Source: Ailanthus altissimus
Taxonomy: Eukaryota > Streptophyta > Magnoliopsida > Sapindales > Simaroubaceae
DNA: 64,000 nt
Assembly (NCBI GenBank): GCA_946807835.1
Contig: OX327710.1
Span: forward strand, 14,496,501 to 14,560,500
Direction of reading: 5' to 3'
Part shown: in pieces, positions 11,380 to 22,400 of the stretch
Position numbering within the stretch: the first letter of the stretch is position 1
Layout: each line of letters starts with the position of its first letter
Notes under the pieces: model-generated
Seen by the model: the letters and a program-made list of their open reading frames with translations, nothing else
What the model was told of the DNA's origin: nothing
Databases searched by the model: none
Position numbers and translations under genes: made by a program

Positions 11380-13917
11380 GGTGGCATATCAGGTTATGAA
11401 CAACATTCTTCTTTCTAAGAAACAAAGATTATAGCAAGAAGTACCGATCATGTTTACCGAAGAGGAGGCATAAGGAGTCAATTATCTCATGATGATGTAC
11501 TTGAAATAAGAGTGCGGGTAATTGGTAAGAAAAAACAATCAAGTATTCGTTGACTCGGGTAACTCAGGTTACATTATCTTCAAAGAGACCCTAGACGAGC
11601 TAAAAGTCAAGAATCTGTATATAGAGAAGACCCAAACACCATTACAAGGGTTCAGAGAGAGCTGTGTGGTGCTAATTAGGGTAGTAGCCATTCCTCTGAC
11701 CATAGGGTTGAAACCGTATGAGTAAATGGTAATGACTAAGTTTGTGGTGGTCGACCAGCCTTTCCCATATAGAGTCCTCCTTGTGGGACCCTTCGTGGAA
11801 ATATGAACCCGGCTTTGTCCATCGATTATCTAAAACTCAAGTTCCCGACTAGAGAAGGTATAAAGATAGTATCGGGATAGCAAAATATGGCTAAAAGTTA
11901 TTGCGCAATGTCTACAAAGAAGGCGTTTTGTATCTCCACTGTCGACTAGAGAGAAAAAGGAATCAGATCGTCAAAACCAGTAGAAGAATTACAGGTAGTA
12001 CAAGTTAAAAATGGGAAACCAGAAAAATGGTTAAGATTGGATCCCAGTTAGAACCAGGGTTAGAGAGGGATTAATCAAACTAGTTAAGAAATTTTCGGAT
12101 ATCTTCGCATGGTCTTATGAAGATATACTTAGGAATAGATCCTGCCATAGCCTCTCATAAGTTAACCATGAATCCCACATTTTACCCAATTAAACAGAAA
12201 AGAAGATTATTTAACCAAGAGCAAAACGAAGCTATAACGGTAAAGGTGAAGAAAATGTTAACAGCAAGTTTTATAAGAGAAGTCTGCTATCCTAGCTGGC
12301 AGGCAAATGTAGTAATGGTAAAGAAGGCCAATAGAAAGTGAAGAATATATGTAGATTTCACCAACCTAAATAAAGCATGCTCAAATGATAACTTCTCATT
12401 CCCAAAGATTGACTAGCTCATAAATGCCACTGTTGGGCACGAGCTGCTCAGCTTCATGGACTTTTTCTCCGGTCATAATCAAATCCCTATGGTTCCTCCA
12501 GATCAAGACAAAACATCCTTCATTACCCACCAAAGGATATACTGTTACAAAGTAATGTCGTTCAGGTTAAAAAATGTAGGGGCTACTTATCAGAGGTTGG
12601 TAAACAAATTCTTCAATAACCTGATTGGTAAAAATATAGAGGTATATGTTAATGACATGATAGCCAAGTCCATGAAAGCTGAGGACCACAGGCAAGACTT
12701 GAGAGAAGTCTTTAAAATATTAATGAAGTATAGAATGAAGTTAAACCCAAAAAAATGTGCTTCCGGGGTGAAATTGGAAAAATGTTTGGGTTTTATGGTC
12801 AGCAATAGAGGAATAGAGGCTAACTCAAAGAAAGTCTGAGCCATTTTAGAAATAAAGTCCCCATCACAATTAAGAAGATTCAATGACTCATAGAAAGAGT
12901 TGTGGCTCTGAACAGATTAATCTCCTGAGCCACAGATAAATGCTTTGAGTTCTTCCAAACAATAAAGAGGAAAGATAAAATCCGGTGGACTACAGAATGT
13001 GAGCAGGTCTTCTAGCACCTAAAGGCTTACCTTTCCAAACCAGTTCACATCACCGTCCTGGTCTAAGGTGATGAGTTAATGCTTTACTTGAGAGTTTCAA
13101 ACCGAGAAGTGAGCTCAGTACCAGATTCAATAGCCAATATACTACGTCAGCAAAGCATTCATCAATTTAAAGATTCGGTACCCCTCCTCTGAAAAATTGG
13201 CTTTGTTCTTGATTGTATTTGGAAGAAAGTTATGGCCGTACTTCCAAGCCCACATAAATTTTTTTTAACCAATTAGCCATTAAGGCAAATCTTACACAAA
13301 CCAAATTTATTTGGTTGATTGGCTAAGTAGGCTATAGAATTAAGCGACTTTGATGTGCAGTATAAGCCACGAATAGTCATTAAGAGGAAAGCCTTAGCCA
13401 ATTTCATAGCTGAAGGTACCCATTATTCTAGAGAAGTTAAAGAACTAGACCCAAAAGCTTTAGACTAGTAAACTCTAGATAAAGAAGTATCATGGTTGTT
13501 CTATATAAATAAGGCATCCAACCTTCAAGGAAGCGGAGCAGGGATTGTTCTTATTAGCTCTGTTAGATAGATTAAGAGCGGTTCGGGCATTAAAAGCGAG
13601 GAAAGTGCTGGTAAGAAGCGACTTATAGCTAATAGTGAACTAGGTGAATGACAGTTTTGAAGCTAGAGAAGAAAAAAATGATCGCTTACTTGGCTAAAGT
13701 GAGAAACTAGATCGGCCAATTTAATGAGGTGAAAGTAGAACTAATCTCGAAAAGTGAAAACCACCGAGCAGATGTCATAGCATGGATAGCTTCAAATGAA
13801 GAAGCTCGGTTGCCTCGAATAATCCCCGTTAAATTTATTACCGAACCCAACATACAAGAAGAAGAATAAGTCATGCAAATCAAATCGAGTCCTAGCTAGA
13901 TGGACCCGATTAAAGAT
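11380..13917 (+). pseudogene. Tat-type protease, reverse transcriptase and RNase H remnant
   Basis: Protease: open piece 11522-11725, with VFVDSGNSGYIIFKE where the catalytic aspartate motif sits (DSG). Reverse transcriptase: about 12050-12890 in several pieces, with YPSWQANVVMVKK, VDFTNLNKA, GHELLSFMDFFSG, TSFITHQRIYCYKV and KNVGATYQRLVNK. The catalytic box is VYVNDM in place of the usual Y(V/I)DDM, so one catalytic Asp is lost. RNase H: LFYINKASNLQGSGAG near 13498, where the expected Asp reads Asn, and a second block (SKSENHRADVIA) near 13750. In-frame stops recur. The reading continues after the solo LTR at 13918-16087. Confidence 0.8.
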
Positions 13918-16087
13918 TGTTGGGTGTGTTGGGCGAATTTACTTAGGGTGCTTGCATGTGGGTTTGTGTTCATCATACAAACAATATACATATCTCATAC
14001 ATACATGTGCACAGCGGAAGATTGAATACAATGAACACAGAAAATAACATTTGATTAAACTGAAATTCGAGATTGAGAAATATCACCAATGAAGCCTTTG
14101 GATTAATTTTCTTTGAAGTCCACCATGAAATGAATCTTTGATCAATTCTAGCAATCAACAAGGGTGGGTTTGATTGTCTAGAATGGCAACATCTTAATCC
14201 AGCATATGTGTTTAACTCTTAAACATTTTACAAAGTTAAACTATTTAACTTAATTAAATTTGTTTTTCCTTTATTCAACTCTTGAATAAATAAAACAAAT
14301 CTTGTTTTTAGTTATTACATTTAGTAACCATTAATTCAATTTGTTTTGTTGTTCTAACACTTAAAATACAAAACAAACAATTTCAATTTATTAAATTGAA
14401 TTGGCTCCCAAAATGCAAAACCTAAAATCTAAAACATTTTTTATTTTCAATTTCATTTCACTTTATATACAAATGCATTAATTCCAAACTAATTTGAATT
14501 TCATTTGCATTTCATTTGGCTTAACCTAAACTTAGTTAACATTTAACCTTAGTTAGATTATTTTAACTTAACCTTTAAGTTAATAAATATTTAATTAATT
14601 TAACCATAGTTAACTAACTTAACTATGGTTAGGTTAACCTTTAAGTAAGGTTAACTTAATTAACTATATGATTAACCTTTAATCATAGTTAAATTAAATC
14701 ATTTATTTAACAATTAAATAAATAAATATTTATTCTTATTATTTAACAATTAAATAATCATAAAGTAAAATTACTATTTTATCCTTACTCGGTTACCAAG
14801 TTAATCTAAAGTGGGTCCCACCATGTAACCATATACTTTAGTTAACGTAACCTTAGTAATTGCTGAATTATACTGTATTGAACAATTCAATACGGTACAC
14901 TGCCTAAGTGCTCAAAGAGTACATTTCATATTGGGACTCTCTAGGTCCACACCCGATTTGTCAAATGGAACTGTTCCATTAATCCGTAATCGATGCCCCA
15001 CGCACACGTTACGAATATTACAAATCAGCGTGTCAGACCATACAAGTTGAGGTCATAACGTATACGTATAATCCTTCCATCATTTATATCCTAGATGTGC
15101 GGGGATATAGATCAGCACCGTCAAATCCCCATTTGCTCATCCATAAACTTATCTCCAGATTCGTATCTCGATAAACAATATACGCAAACACTTTTGCTAT
15201 ATTGTTTAACCCTATGGGAAACTCTTTTCTGGGGTTTATGCTTGTGGCCACAAGACTTTATGAAATACAATCTCGGAGCATCGGATATACAACTTACCTA
15301 CGTAAGCTGACGGATCCCGTATCTACGCACACCGGACTCCATGAGCATCGGATCATACCCAGCGACACATAGCGGTCAGACCATGAAAGGTCTCTGACAT
15401 ATGTGGAACCAAAGCATGATGGATCACTCACAAGACCACCGTGGCGCTCAGGTCAAAGGACCACGAATACTACTCAACTCGAGAGGACCTTCCTTTGACG
15501 GTGTCATAGGATATCTATTGGGGTCCTCATAAGTCTGTTCAGTATCCAGTCCTGATTGGATACCCGCATGCCTATACAAGCTCTAAGCTCATGGTCAGCT
15601 AAGAACAACCATCTGAACCAGTCAGATATAGACATACACTAATCTATATAAAGTGAATCACCGATAGACCCGCATTGGTGATTATAGATCAGGAACATTA
15701 TCTTTGAGACATACTTACATAATGATATTTCTTAACACCTATTGCAACTCTTTGCAACTATATCATTACAAGTATACTCTCAGGTCTTTGTCCCATTATA
15801 AACAAGGTTCTAACTCTTTAGACCTCGTTGACTCTTATAACCTGCTAACTCTTAACAGTGCTAACTTTTAGCATTTATAACTCTCAGCTTTGCTAACTAT
15901 TAGTCCTGATCTAAACTCCTTTAGACCAGATCTGAACTCTTTCAGATCAAACAATGTCTGTAATGTTACAAGCATTATACCATATTAATATGATATTAAC
16001 AATCTTTATTCGAAATGTTTATTGTATAAATATTAACAATTAATATTCATACAATATTGGAATGGCACGTGAGCACCAGCTCCAACA
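13918..16087. mobile_element. Solo LTR 1 (2.17 kb), TSD AAGAT
   Basis: It begins TGTTGGG and ends TCCAACA, flanked by AAGAT at 13913-13917 and 16088-16092 (exact 5-bp duplication). It is homologous over most of its length to 16503-18601 (for example CAAATGGAACTxTTCCAT, CACACCGGACTCCAT, CACCGTGGC, CTCGAGAGGACC). No internal region or second LTR is present, so it is a solo LTR from unequal recombination. A run of short GTTAAC-rich palindromes lies at 14520-14700. The short ORFs inside are not genes. Confidence 0.9.
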
Positions 16088-16502
16088 AAGATAACATACA
16101 GAACGGGACAGTCCTTACTGATAACAAAGAAGCTCGCAGGATTAGATACCGAGTAGCCAAATACTCAGTGATAAAATGAGTATTATACAGACGAGTCTTC
16201 TTATATCCTTACATAAGATGCTTGAGACCACAAAAGTCAAATTAGTTTCTTAGAGAGATTCGCGAAGGAATTTGTGACAACCACTCAACGACAGAAGCTC
16301 TGGCTCATAAGGTGTTCAGAATCAGCTACTACTGGCCAACTACCCTTCAAGATGCTAAGAACCTGGTCAGACACTGCGATGCTTGCCAAAAATTTGCTAA
16401 TAAGATTCAAGCGCCAGTTGGGGTGCTAACCACAATGAGCTAACCATAACCATTCGCTCAATAGGGTCTTGATTTAATAGGGCCCCTACCCCGAGGAAAA
16501 GG
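16088..16502 (+). pseudogene. Tat-type integrase N-terminal remnant
   Basis: Integrase would insert the cDNA copy. After solo LTR 1 the pol reading resumes: KEARRIRYRVAKYSVIK, LREIREGICDNHS, LAHKVFRISYYWPTTLQDA, then CDACQKFAN of the zinc-binding HHCC domain, and finally FAQxGLDLIGPLPRGKG at the start of the catalytic core. An upstream zinc His appears to read Arg (REIREG). The DDE core itself is missing, because solo LTR 2 starts immediately after GPLPRGKG and the sequence beyond it does not resume integrase. Confidence 0.8.
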
Positions 16503-18601
16503 TGTTGCCAGGGATCTAGTACATGTGGGTATATGCGTGTGCTATTGTGTGTATTGCCTAAAATACATATCATATATGAATTTAAATGCGGTGAAAGCGT
16601 AAAATTACAATAAACACAGTAAATAAAATATATTAATCACATTAATATATTAGTGGTATAGAAAACTCACCTCAACGTGTGACATTATATATGTAATTCT
16701 CCGGAGTCTACATGGAGATCAACTTACGAGTGGTTCTAGTCACCAACACGATGGGCTTGGTGAGCTAGAAAAATAGCACTATAGCCAGCACTGGGTTTAA
16801 CTCTTAAACTCCAAAATGGCCAGGTGTGTTTTCATCATTTTCTTTAAAAGGATAAGAAACGGAGAATTTGAAGCAATTCACTATTGCTTCAATTCAAACC
16901 ATAAAGAAAAATGAAACAATTTCACTTTTCTCTTTTTTTTTCTTCTTCTTCTTTCCTTCTCTATTTCTTCTTTCTTTCTCGGCACAAAAACCACACCTAA
17001 AAACAACAATACTTTTCTCATCTCTCTCTCTCTATATATATATATATATAGATATATATATAATAAAATAATAATATAAATGGGTGCCAACTATTTAGCA
17101 CCCAAAATAAAATATTAATATATATAATAATATATAATATAATAAGAGAGATATTTTGATTATTTAACAATTAAATAATTATTGTGTGAAATGACCATTT
17201 TGCACCTTATAAATAGTTACCAAGTCTACCCCTAGTGGGTCCCACCAAATCTCACACTTGAGTAAACTCAACCGAGGGTCCACAATGCGCCGCGTGTCAT
17301 TAGACAATTAGTAAATAACAATTATTACCTAACTGATGTATTTAACACTTAAATACAGACATGCGCACATTCCCGTGGTAATGCTGAATATTGCTGGACT
17401 AAACACTTTAATCCGGCATGCTACCCCAGTGCACAACGAGTACACTCCATATCGCAAAACTCTCTACGTCTACGCCTGATTCGTCAAATGGAACTATTCC
17501 ATGAGTCTGTAAACATTGCCCTACGCATACGTCACGGATATACAAATCAACACGTTGAACCATGCAAGTTGAAGTTACAATGCATACGTATAGTTCTTCC
17601 GTCATGATATCTTGGATGTGCAGGGATATAAATTATTACCGTCAAATCCCCTAGTGCTCATCCATATCCTATCTCCAGACTTGTATCTCACTGAACAATA
17701 TACACAAACTCTTTTGCCATATTGTTCCACCCTGACGGAACTCTTTCCCGGGATTAATACTTGTGGCCACAATATTTTTTCGAGATACAGTCTCAAAGCA
17801 TCTGGATATTAAACTCTCTAAGCGAGCTGATGGATCCCATATCTATACACACCGGACTCCATAAGCATCGGATCATACCTAACGACACCCAGCGGTCACA
17901 CCTTGAAAGGTCTGTGACATGCGTGGAACCAAAGTATGGTAGATCACTTACAAGCCCACCGTGGCACTCAGGTCAAAGGATCACGTATACTACTTAACTC
18001 GAGAGGACCCTCCGTTGACAGCTTACATAGGATGTCTATCGGAGGCCCTCATGAGTCTGTCCCATATCCAGTCCTAACTGGATACCCATATATCAATACG
18101 AGCTCTAAGCTCATGATCGGCTAGGAATGACCATTTATACCTTACAGGTAAGACATATGCTGATCTATATAAAAAGGTATCCACCGACAGACCCACATCT
18201 GTAGAAATAGATGAGGGACAATTATTTGAGAATATACTTGTGCAACTAGCATTTCCTAGCACCCAATTGTAACTTTTGTAATTATGCAATTATTAGTATA
18301 TTTCTAGGTCTATGTCCCATTATAGACAAGGCTCCAACTCTTGGATCTGCTTAGTATTATAACCAATTAACACTTAGCTGTACTAATATTTAGCATTTAT
18401 ATCTCTCAGCATGGCTAACTATGAGCCCTTATCTAAACTTCTTTAGATCTGATCTGAACTCTTTCAGATCGGACAATGTTGTAATGTTACATTGTATAAT
18501 ACCATATTAATAGGTATTAGCGATTTAATGAGAATGTATACTTGTATAAATACACATGTATATGTATATTTAGGGATGGCACGTAAGCATCAACCTTAAC
18601 A
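16503..18601. mobile_element. Solo LTR 2 (2.10 kb), same family as solo LTR 1
   Basis: It begins TGTTGCCAGGG and ends CAACCTTAACA. It aligns with 13918-16087 over most of its length. The flanks AAAGG (16498-16502) and AAAGA (18602-18606) agree at only four of five bases. Integrase on the left does not continue on the right, so the insertion was accompanied or followed by a deletion. It contains a CT-rich run (16920-16980) and a TA run (17036-17062) that create spurious ORFs on both strands. Confidence 0.8.
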
Positions 18602-19319
18602 AAAGAATCCTACAAGCCTTTTCCTTCCAATCCTTGACTAAAGAGAGGCGATCAGGAACTGAATTTTTGGAAGCCATGCAAAGAGAGATAATAAAAGCCT
18701 TTCTAGCTTCTAGCATTGCTCTTAAAATGATATAGATAGCACAGCTCCTAAAAGTGTGAAGGCGACAACCTTGCCCTTACCCAAAGAACATACAAATCGA
18801 CTAAAATCCTCCAAGAATTAGGGTCTAGCTGAGGGGGAGCTACTCTTAAAAAGCCTAGCATCTTAGCAAAATATTGCTGCATAAAGAGCCTGAGGCCCAA
18901 CTTCAAAAACTCTATATGGATGGCTACCTCACCCTTTATTATATTATTTGTGTAGTCATCTTCAGAGGGTAGCCTAAGTGTGACCAACCCAGGGATGTTA
19001 TATGTCAACCTAATAGATTCAGGTCGACCTCATTCTAATTAAATATGCGGTATCTCACATCCAGCTCGAAATCCACAACTTCTATATCCTAACTAATATC
19101 CACATGGTCATTTCCCTTGTCTTTCCTAACAATGGAAACCAGCTCGACCTTAATAACAATAGTCAAAGATGAGGAGGGCATGTCACTTGTTGAGGTGGAT
19201 GCCTCTACAATACCTCTGGGCCTACTAATCCTCATAACCAGTGGAACCTCGGGGCTTACTTCTCCTTTTTCCTTAGCCATGTTAACAGCTAGGAAACCTA
19301 GATTTTTTCTAGACGCCAT
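18602..19319 (-). pseudogene. Antisense extra ORF of the Tat element (gypsy-type transposon protein family)
   Basis: Some plant Tat-lineage elements carry an extra ORF, sometimes antisense, between pol and the 3' LTR. Its product resembles the 'putative gypsy type transposon' family (Pfam PF04195) and its function is unknown. Here the minus-strand ATG at 19319 opens a 76-residue stretch (to 19089). After a stop and a frame change, 19008-18748 carries HIEFLKLGLRLFMQQYFAK and PPQLDPNSWRILVDLYVLW. These match the family's GLRxPxxxF and APxQLxPNAWRxLxxFxxLW pattern. A further piece (VKDWKEKACRI) ends at solo LTR 2, which cuts off the C-terminus. An antisense TATA box and splice sites upstream may belong to it. 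Confidence 0.65.
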
Positions 19320-19533
19320 TAAAATAAAAATGTTTTCTTAAATACTAAAAAAGACATACATGGTAACAAAGACAATCACATAAAGAAACAAGAAAAAAAG
19401 AAAAGAAAGTAGCAGTAAGCACTCAAAAGCTGTAAAAATACTCAGAAAAAAAAAAGAAATAGTACCAAAGAACCTAGAAATGACGACAAAAAATGAGGAA
19501 AACATATATGCATACAGTACAATTTACACTAAA

Positions 19534-22110
19534 TGTCATACCCTATACTTAAAAGATCTGACACAAGATATAACTTATACTCATTCAATAATGTGCACTC
19601 ATAATTAATATTGTATAAAATTTCAAACTTGAATCCTACATAGGAATCCTTAGTAAGTTGCTAGTAGGTTCATCACAAAAATCAACCCATGACCATATTT
19701 AGTGAAATATAAACCAAATACAACCACACTTAATAACATAATACATAAGTATTTATTTAATACTGACAAATCAAATATCTTAAACTACGTGTCCACAAAT
19801 GAAACACTTAAACCTTATTTACCTGAAATCACCATAAACTATAATGAGTATAAAACTCAGTAAGCATACTAGTTTTTCATATATCAAAATACAAATATAT
19901 ATATATATATGTATATATATACACAATGCATATGTATGATATGTTATGATAAATCAAAATCATAATCTTATCAAATCACATGTCAGGTAAGCGCTTACAC
20001 ATTCTTTCAAAATATATAATAGGAATATCATCACTCAACTACTACTTAGTAGAACTTTCATATCACATATCACATAATGAGCCAAATGTCATTTGTCGAT
20101 GACATATCGTATGAGAGAAATAGTGAAATTAAGGTTTAAATTATACATATATAACGCTCATGCCCAAAGCTAAGAGCTAAACCCTTACCCTGATCATCGG
20201 TGAGTCCTCTAACATGCATCAATACACCACCACACGAATGTGATGACTCACTTTTCCTTTAGGTATCAATAGGATCCTCCCTACATACGAAACACATAAC
20301 ATATACCAATCCCGAAGAAAATGCTACACATAAAGGCTCCACAAATCACATAAGGTGCCTACTAAGTAAATAATTAGTTTAAGCATCCTTAAAGCACAAA
20401 ACGTATCTCATGGACAATTTCTACTTCAAAAGCTTTCTTTGTTAAACATATTTTATTTTGAAAGCTCACTTTCATAAACACGTGTATGTCCATACTCATT
20501 GTCAATGCTCACATTCATAAACATATGTCTTTCATATTTCATATCAAATATACTTTAGCATAACGTAAACATATTTCTAAGCACATTTACAAAATCATAC
20601 ATAAATAATTACTATGTTTATTGTAATTTCAGTAAAAGTCTAGTATACTTATTTCTTAAAATTTTTTAGTATAAGGCTTAATTCTCCTTAACCTATCAAT
20701 AAAGATTAATCCTTTCATAAGTCTCACCATTTACACAAAACACTTTAAATACCTTACAAAATTACACATATCACATCGAATTGGTCTAATTACTTGATTT
20801 CTCAAAACCTGTCATTCTGATCACTTACACTTAACAAAATTTTCTTATACATCAAATGATATCCAATTGCTCCAAAATCAGAATATATATTTCTTGACTC
20901 ATATATCCTTCTTATATATGAATATTATATCATAATTTCTACACAATCGATTTCATAAACACCATCAAATCCAAACTATTATCCTGACAGGATTAAGATA
21001 TTTACTGAACAGTATTTAGTCTCCCACTTTTATAAAATTATATACTAACTCAAAAATTATAAAACCATCACGGAATTACTCTTGACACATATATCAATCC
21101 ATGATAAAGTTTTCACTTCAAAATTCCTTTAAAACTATTTTATTCCATAGCTTTAAAAATTTATTAATTAAATACTATAATGAGTTGATACATTTAAGAA
21201 AATCATAACAATTTAACCACATTGATCTAAATTCTTAATTTTGAATATATCATATTAGACATATAAATTTATTATATTTCATAAATTCGTAATTTTTAAA
21301 GATCATTCAGCAAATCAAAAATTATTTTTCACTGTATCATATTGTTAACATAGGAAATTTTTAGAATTTCAGGGTCATTTTGGTAAATTCACTACAAATT
21401 CAATTTCTAGAATTTTCAATCGATTCAAAGTCTCAAATGATTCTAGACATGTCTAATTTCATATTCTCAAAATCTAAAACCAGAATCAAGGTACTAATAT
21501 TTATAAAATTTTCAGATCAAGAGACTATCAAGTAGAAATACTGCAATTCATCATAATTTATCAAGTTATCTACATAATCATCATCAATTCTCAATATATC
21601 TTACAAAATCCACATCAAGTCCTCAATTGTACATATTTACATAAATCAAAACTTAAAGGAACTAACTTAATTAACATAAAAAAACTAAGAAAGGATTATA
21701 ATATATCTCTTAAAGCTTAAAATTCTAAATTTCTTCTTCTTTTTCTTCTTCTTATTCTCTTTGTCTCCTCTCTCATTCTCTCCTCTCTCATTCTCTCCTT
21801 TCTCACTCTAAAAGAGGTGGATCGACCAAAAATGAGTAAATTAGGGTTTAAAATGTGTATTTTTATACTAAGAGGCTAACTTTTAGTATTTACAAATTAA
21901 CCCACAAAATTTTTAAAGTATTACAATTTGATCCTTAAAATAAATCTAAAGTCTTGCAAATAAACCTAATATTAATAATATATCCTTAATCTATACAAAC
22001 AATACTAATGACAATATATAAATTAAGTATCATTCACATATAGATAAAATATGAATATTATACAAGTACAAATATTTATTCTTTTCGGTTATGGATAAAT
22101 GGTTACTACA
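19534..22110. mobile_element. Solo LTR 3 (2.58 kb), TSD CTAAA
   Basis: It begins TGTCATACCC and ends GGTTACTACA, a terminal pair typical of plant Ty3/gypsy LTRs. It is flanked by an exact CTAAA at 19529-19533 and 22111-22115. It is a different family from solo LTRs 1 and 2. A TA-rich run lies near 19897-19922 and a CTTCTT run near 21730-21790. No internal region is present. It sits inside the apparent intron of the antisense ORF. Confidence 0.85.
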
Positions 22111-22163
22111 CTAAAGATGTAAGAATAAAAGAAAATCAAGAAAAAAAAAAGAAAAGAACTTAC

Positions 22164-22310
22164 CTAAAGAAAGCACAAAAATCAGATAAACACTGTAAAA
22201 AACAACAATAACCATCACCAAGAAGATCGCGTATACCAGAAAGTCAGAGAAAAAAATAAGAAAACTGCAAGGTAAAGAAGAAAATGGGTATAGTGGGTGG
22301 CTTTTTATAG
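22164..22310 (-). promoter_or_regulatory. Antisense promoter and 5' splice site for the Tat extra ORF
   Basis: On the minus strand CTATAAAAAG (22310-22301) is a good TATA box. About 140 bases downstream, CTTTAG|GTAAGT (boundary 22164/22163) matches the plant 5' splice consensus. A TTTTTTAG acceptor-like run lies about 30 bases before the ATG at 19319. Without solo LTR 3 the predicted intron would be roughly 0.2 kb. This is inference from motifs only. Confidence 0.45.
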
Positions 22311-22389
22311 CCAACAAAGGTAAAGAATGACATCCATTCTGATCAGATGAAGGGACAAGATTATCAGAAGTAGAAGAAACACCCATTTT

Positions 22390-22400
22390 AAACAGAGAGG
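22390..22400 (+). other. Polypurine tract of the Tat element
   Basis: AAACAGAGAGG immediately precedes TGTAATGCC, the proposed start of the 3' LTR. Confidence 0.6.

Noticed and set aside
16868..17090. ORFs on both strands with poly-Phe and Tyr-Ile repeats
   Set aside because: They translate a CT-rich run and a TA microsatellite inside solo LTR 2.
17408..18289. Cluster of 60-80-codon ORFs on both strands
   Set aside because: All lie inside solo LTR 2 and are not kept open in solo LTR 1.
22111..22386. 91-codon minus-strand ORF before the Tat 3' LTR
   Set aside because: The start lies upstream of the apparent antisense TATA box and the end lies at the solo LTR edge; a promoter and leader reading is more consistent.
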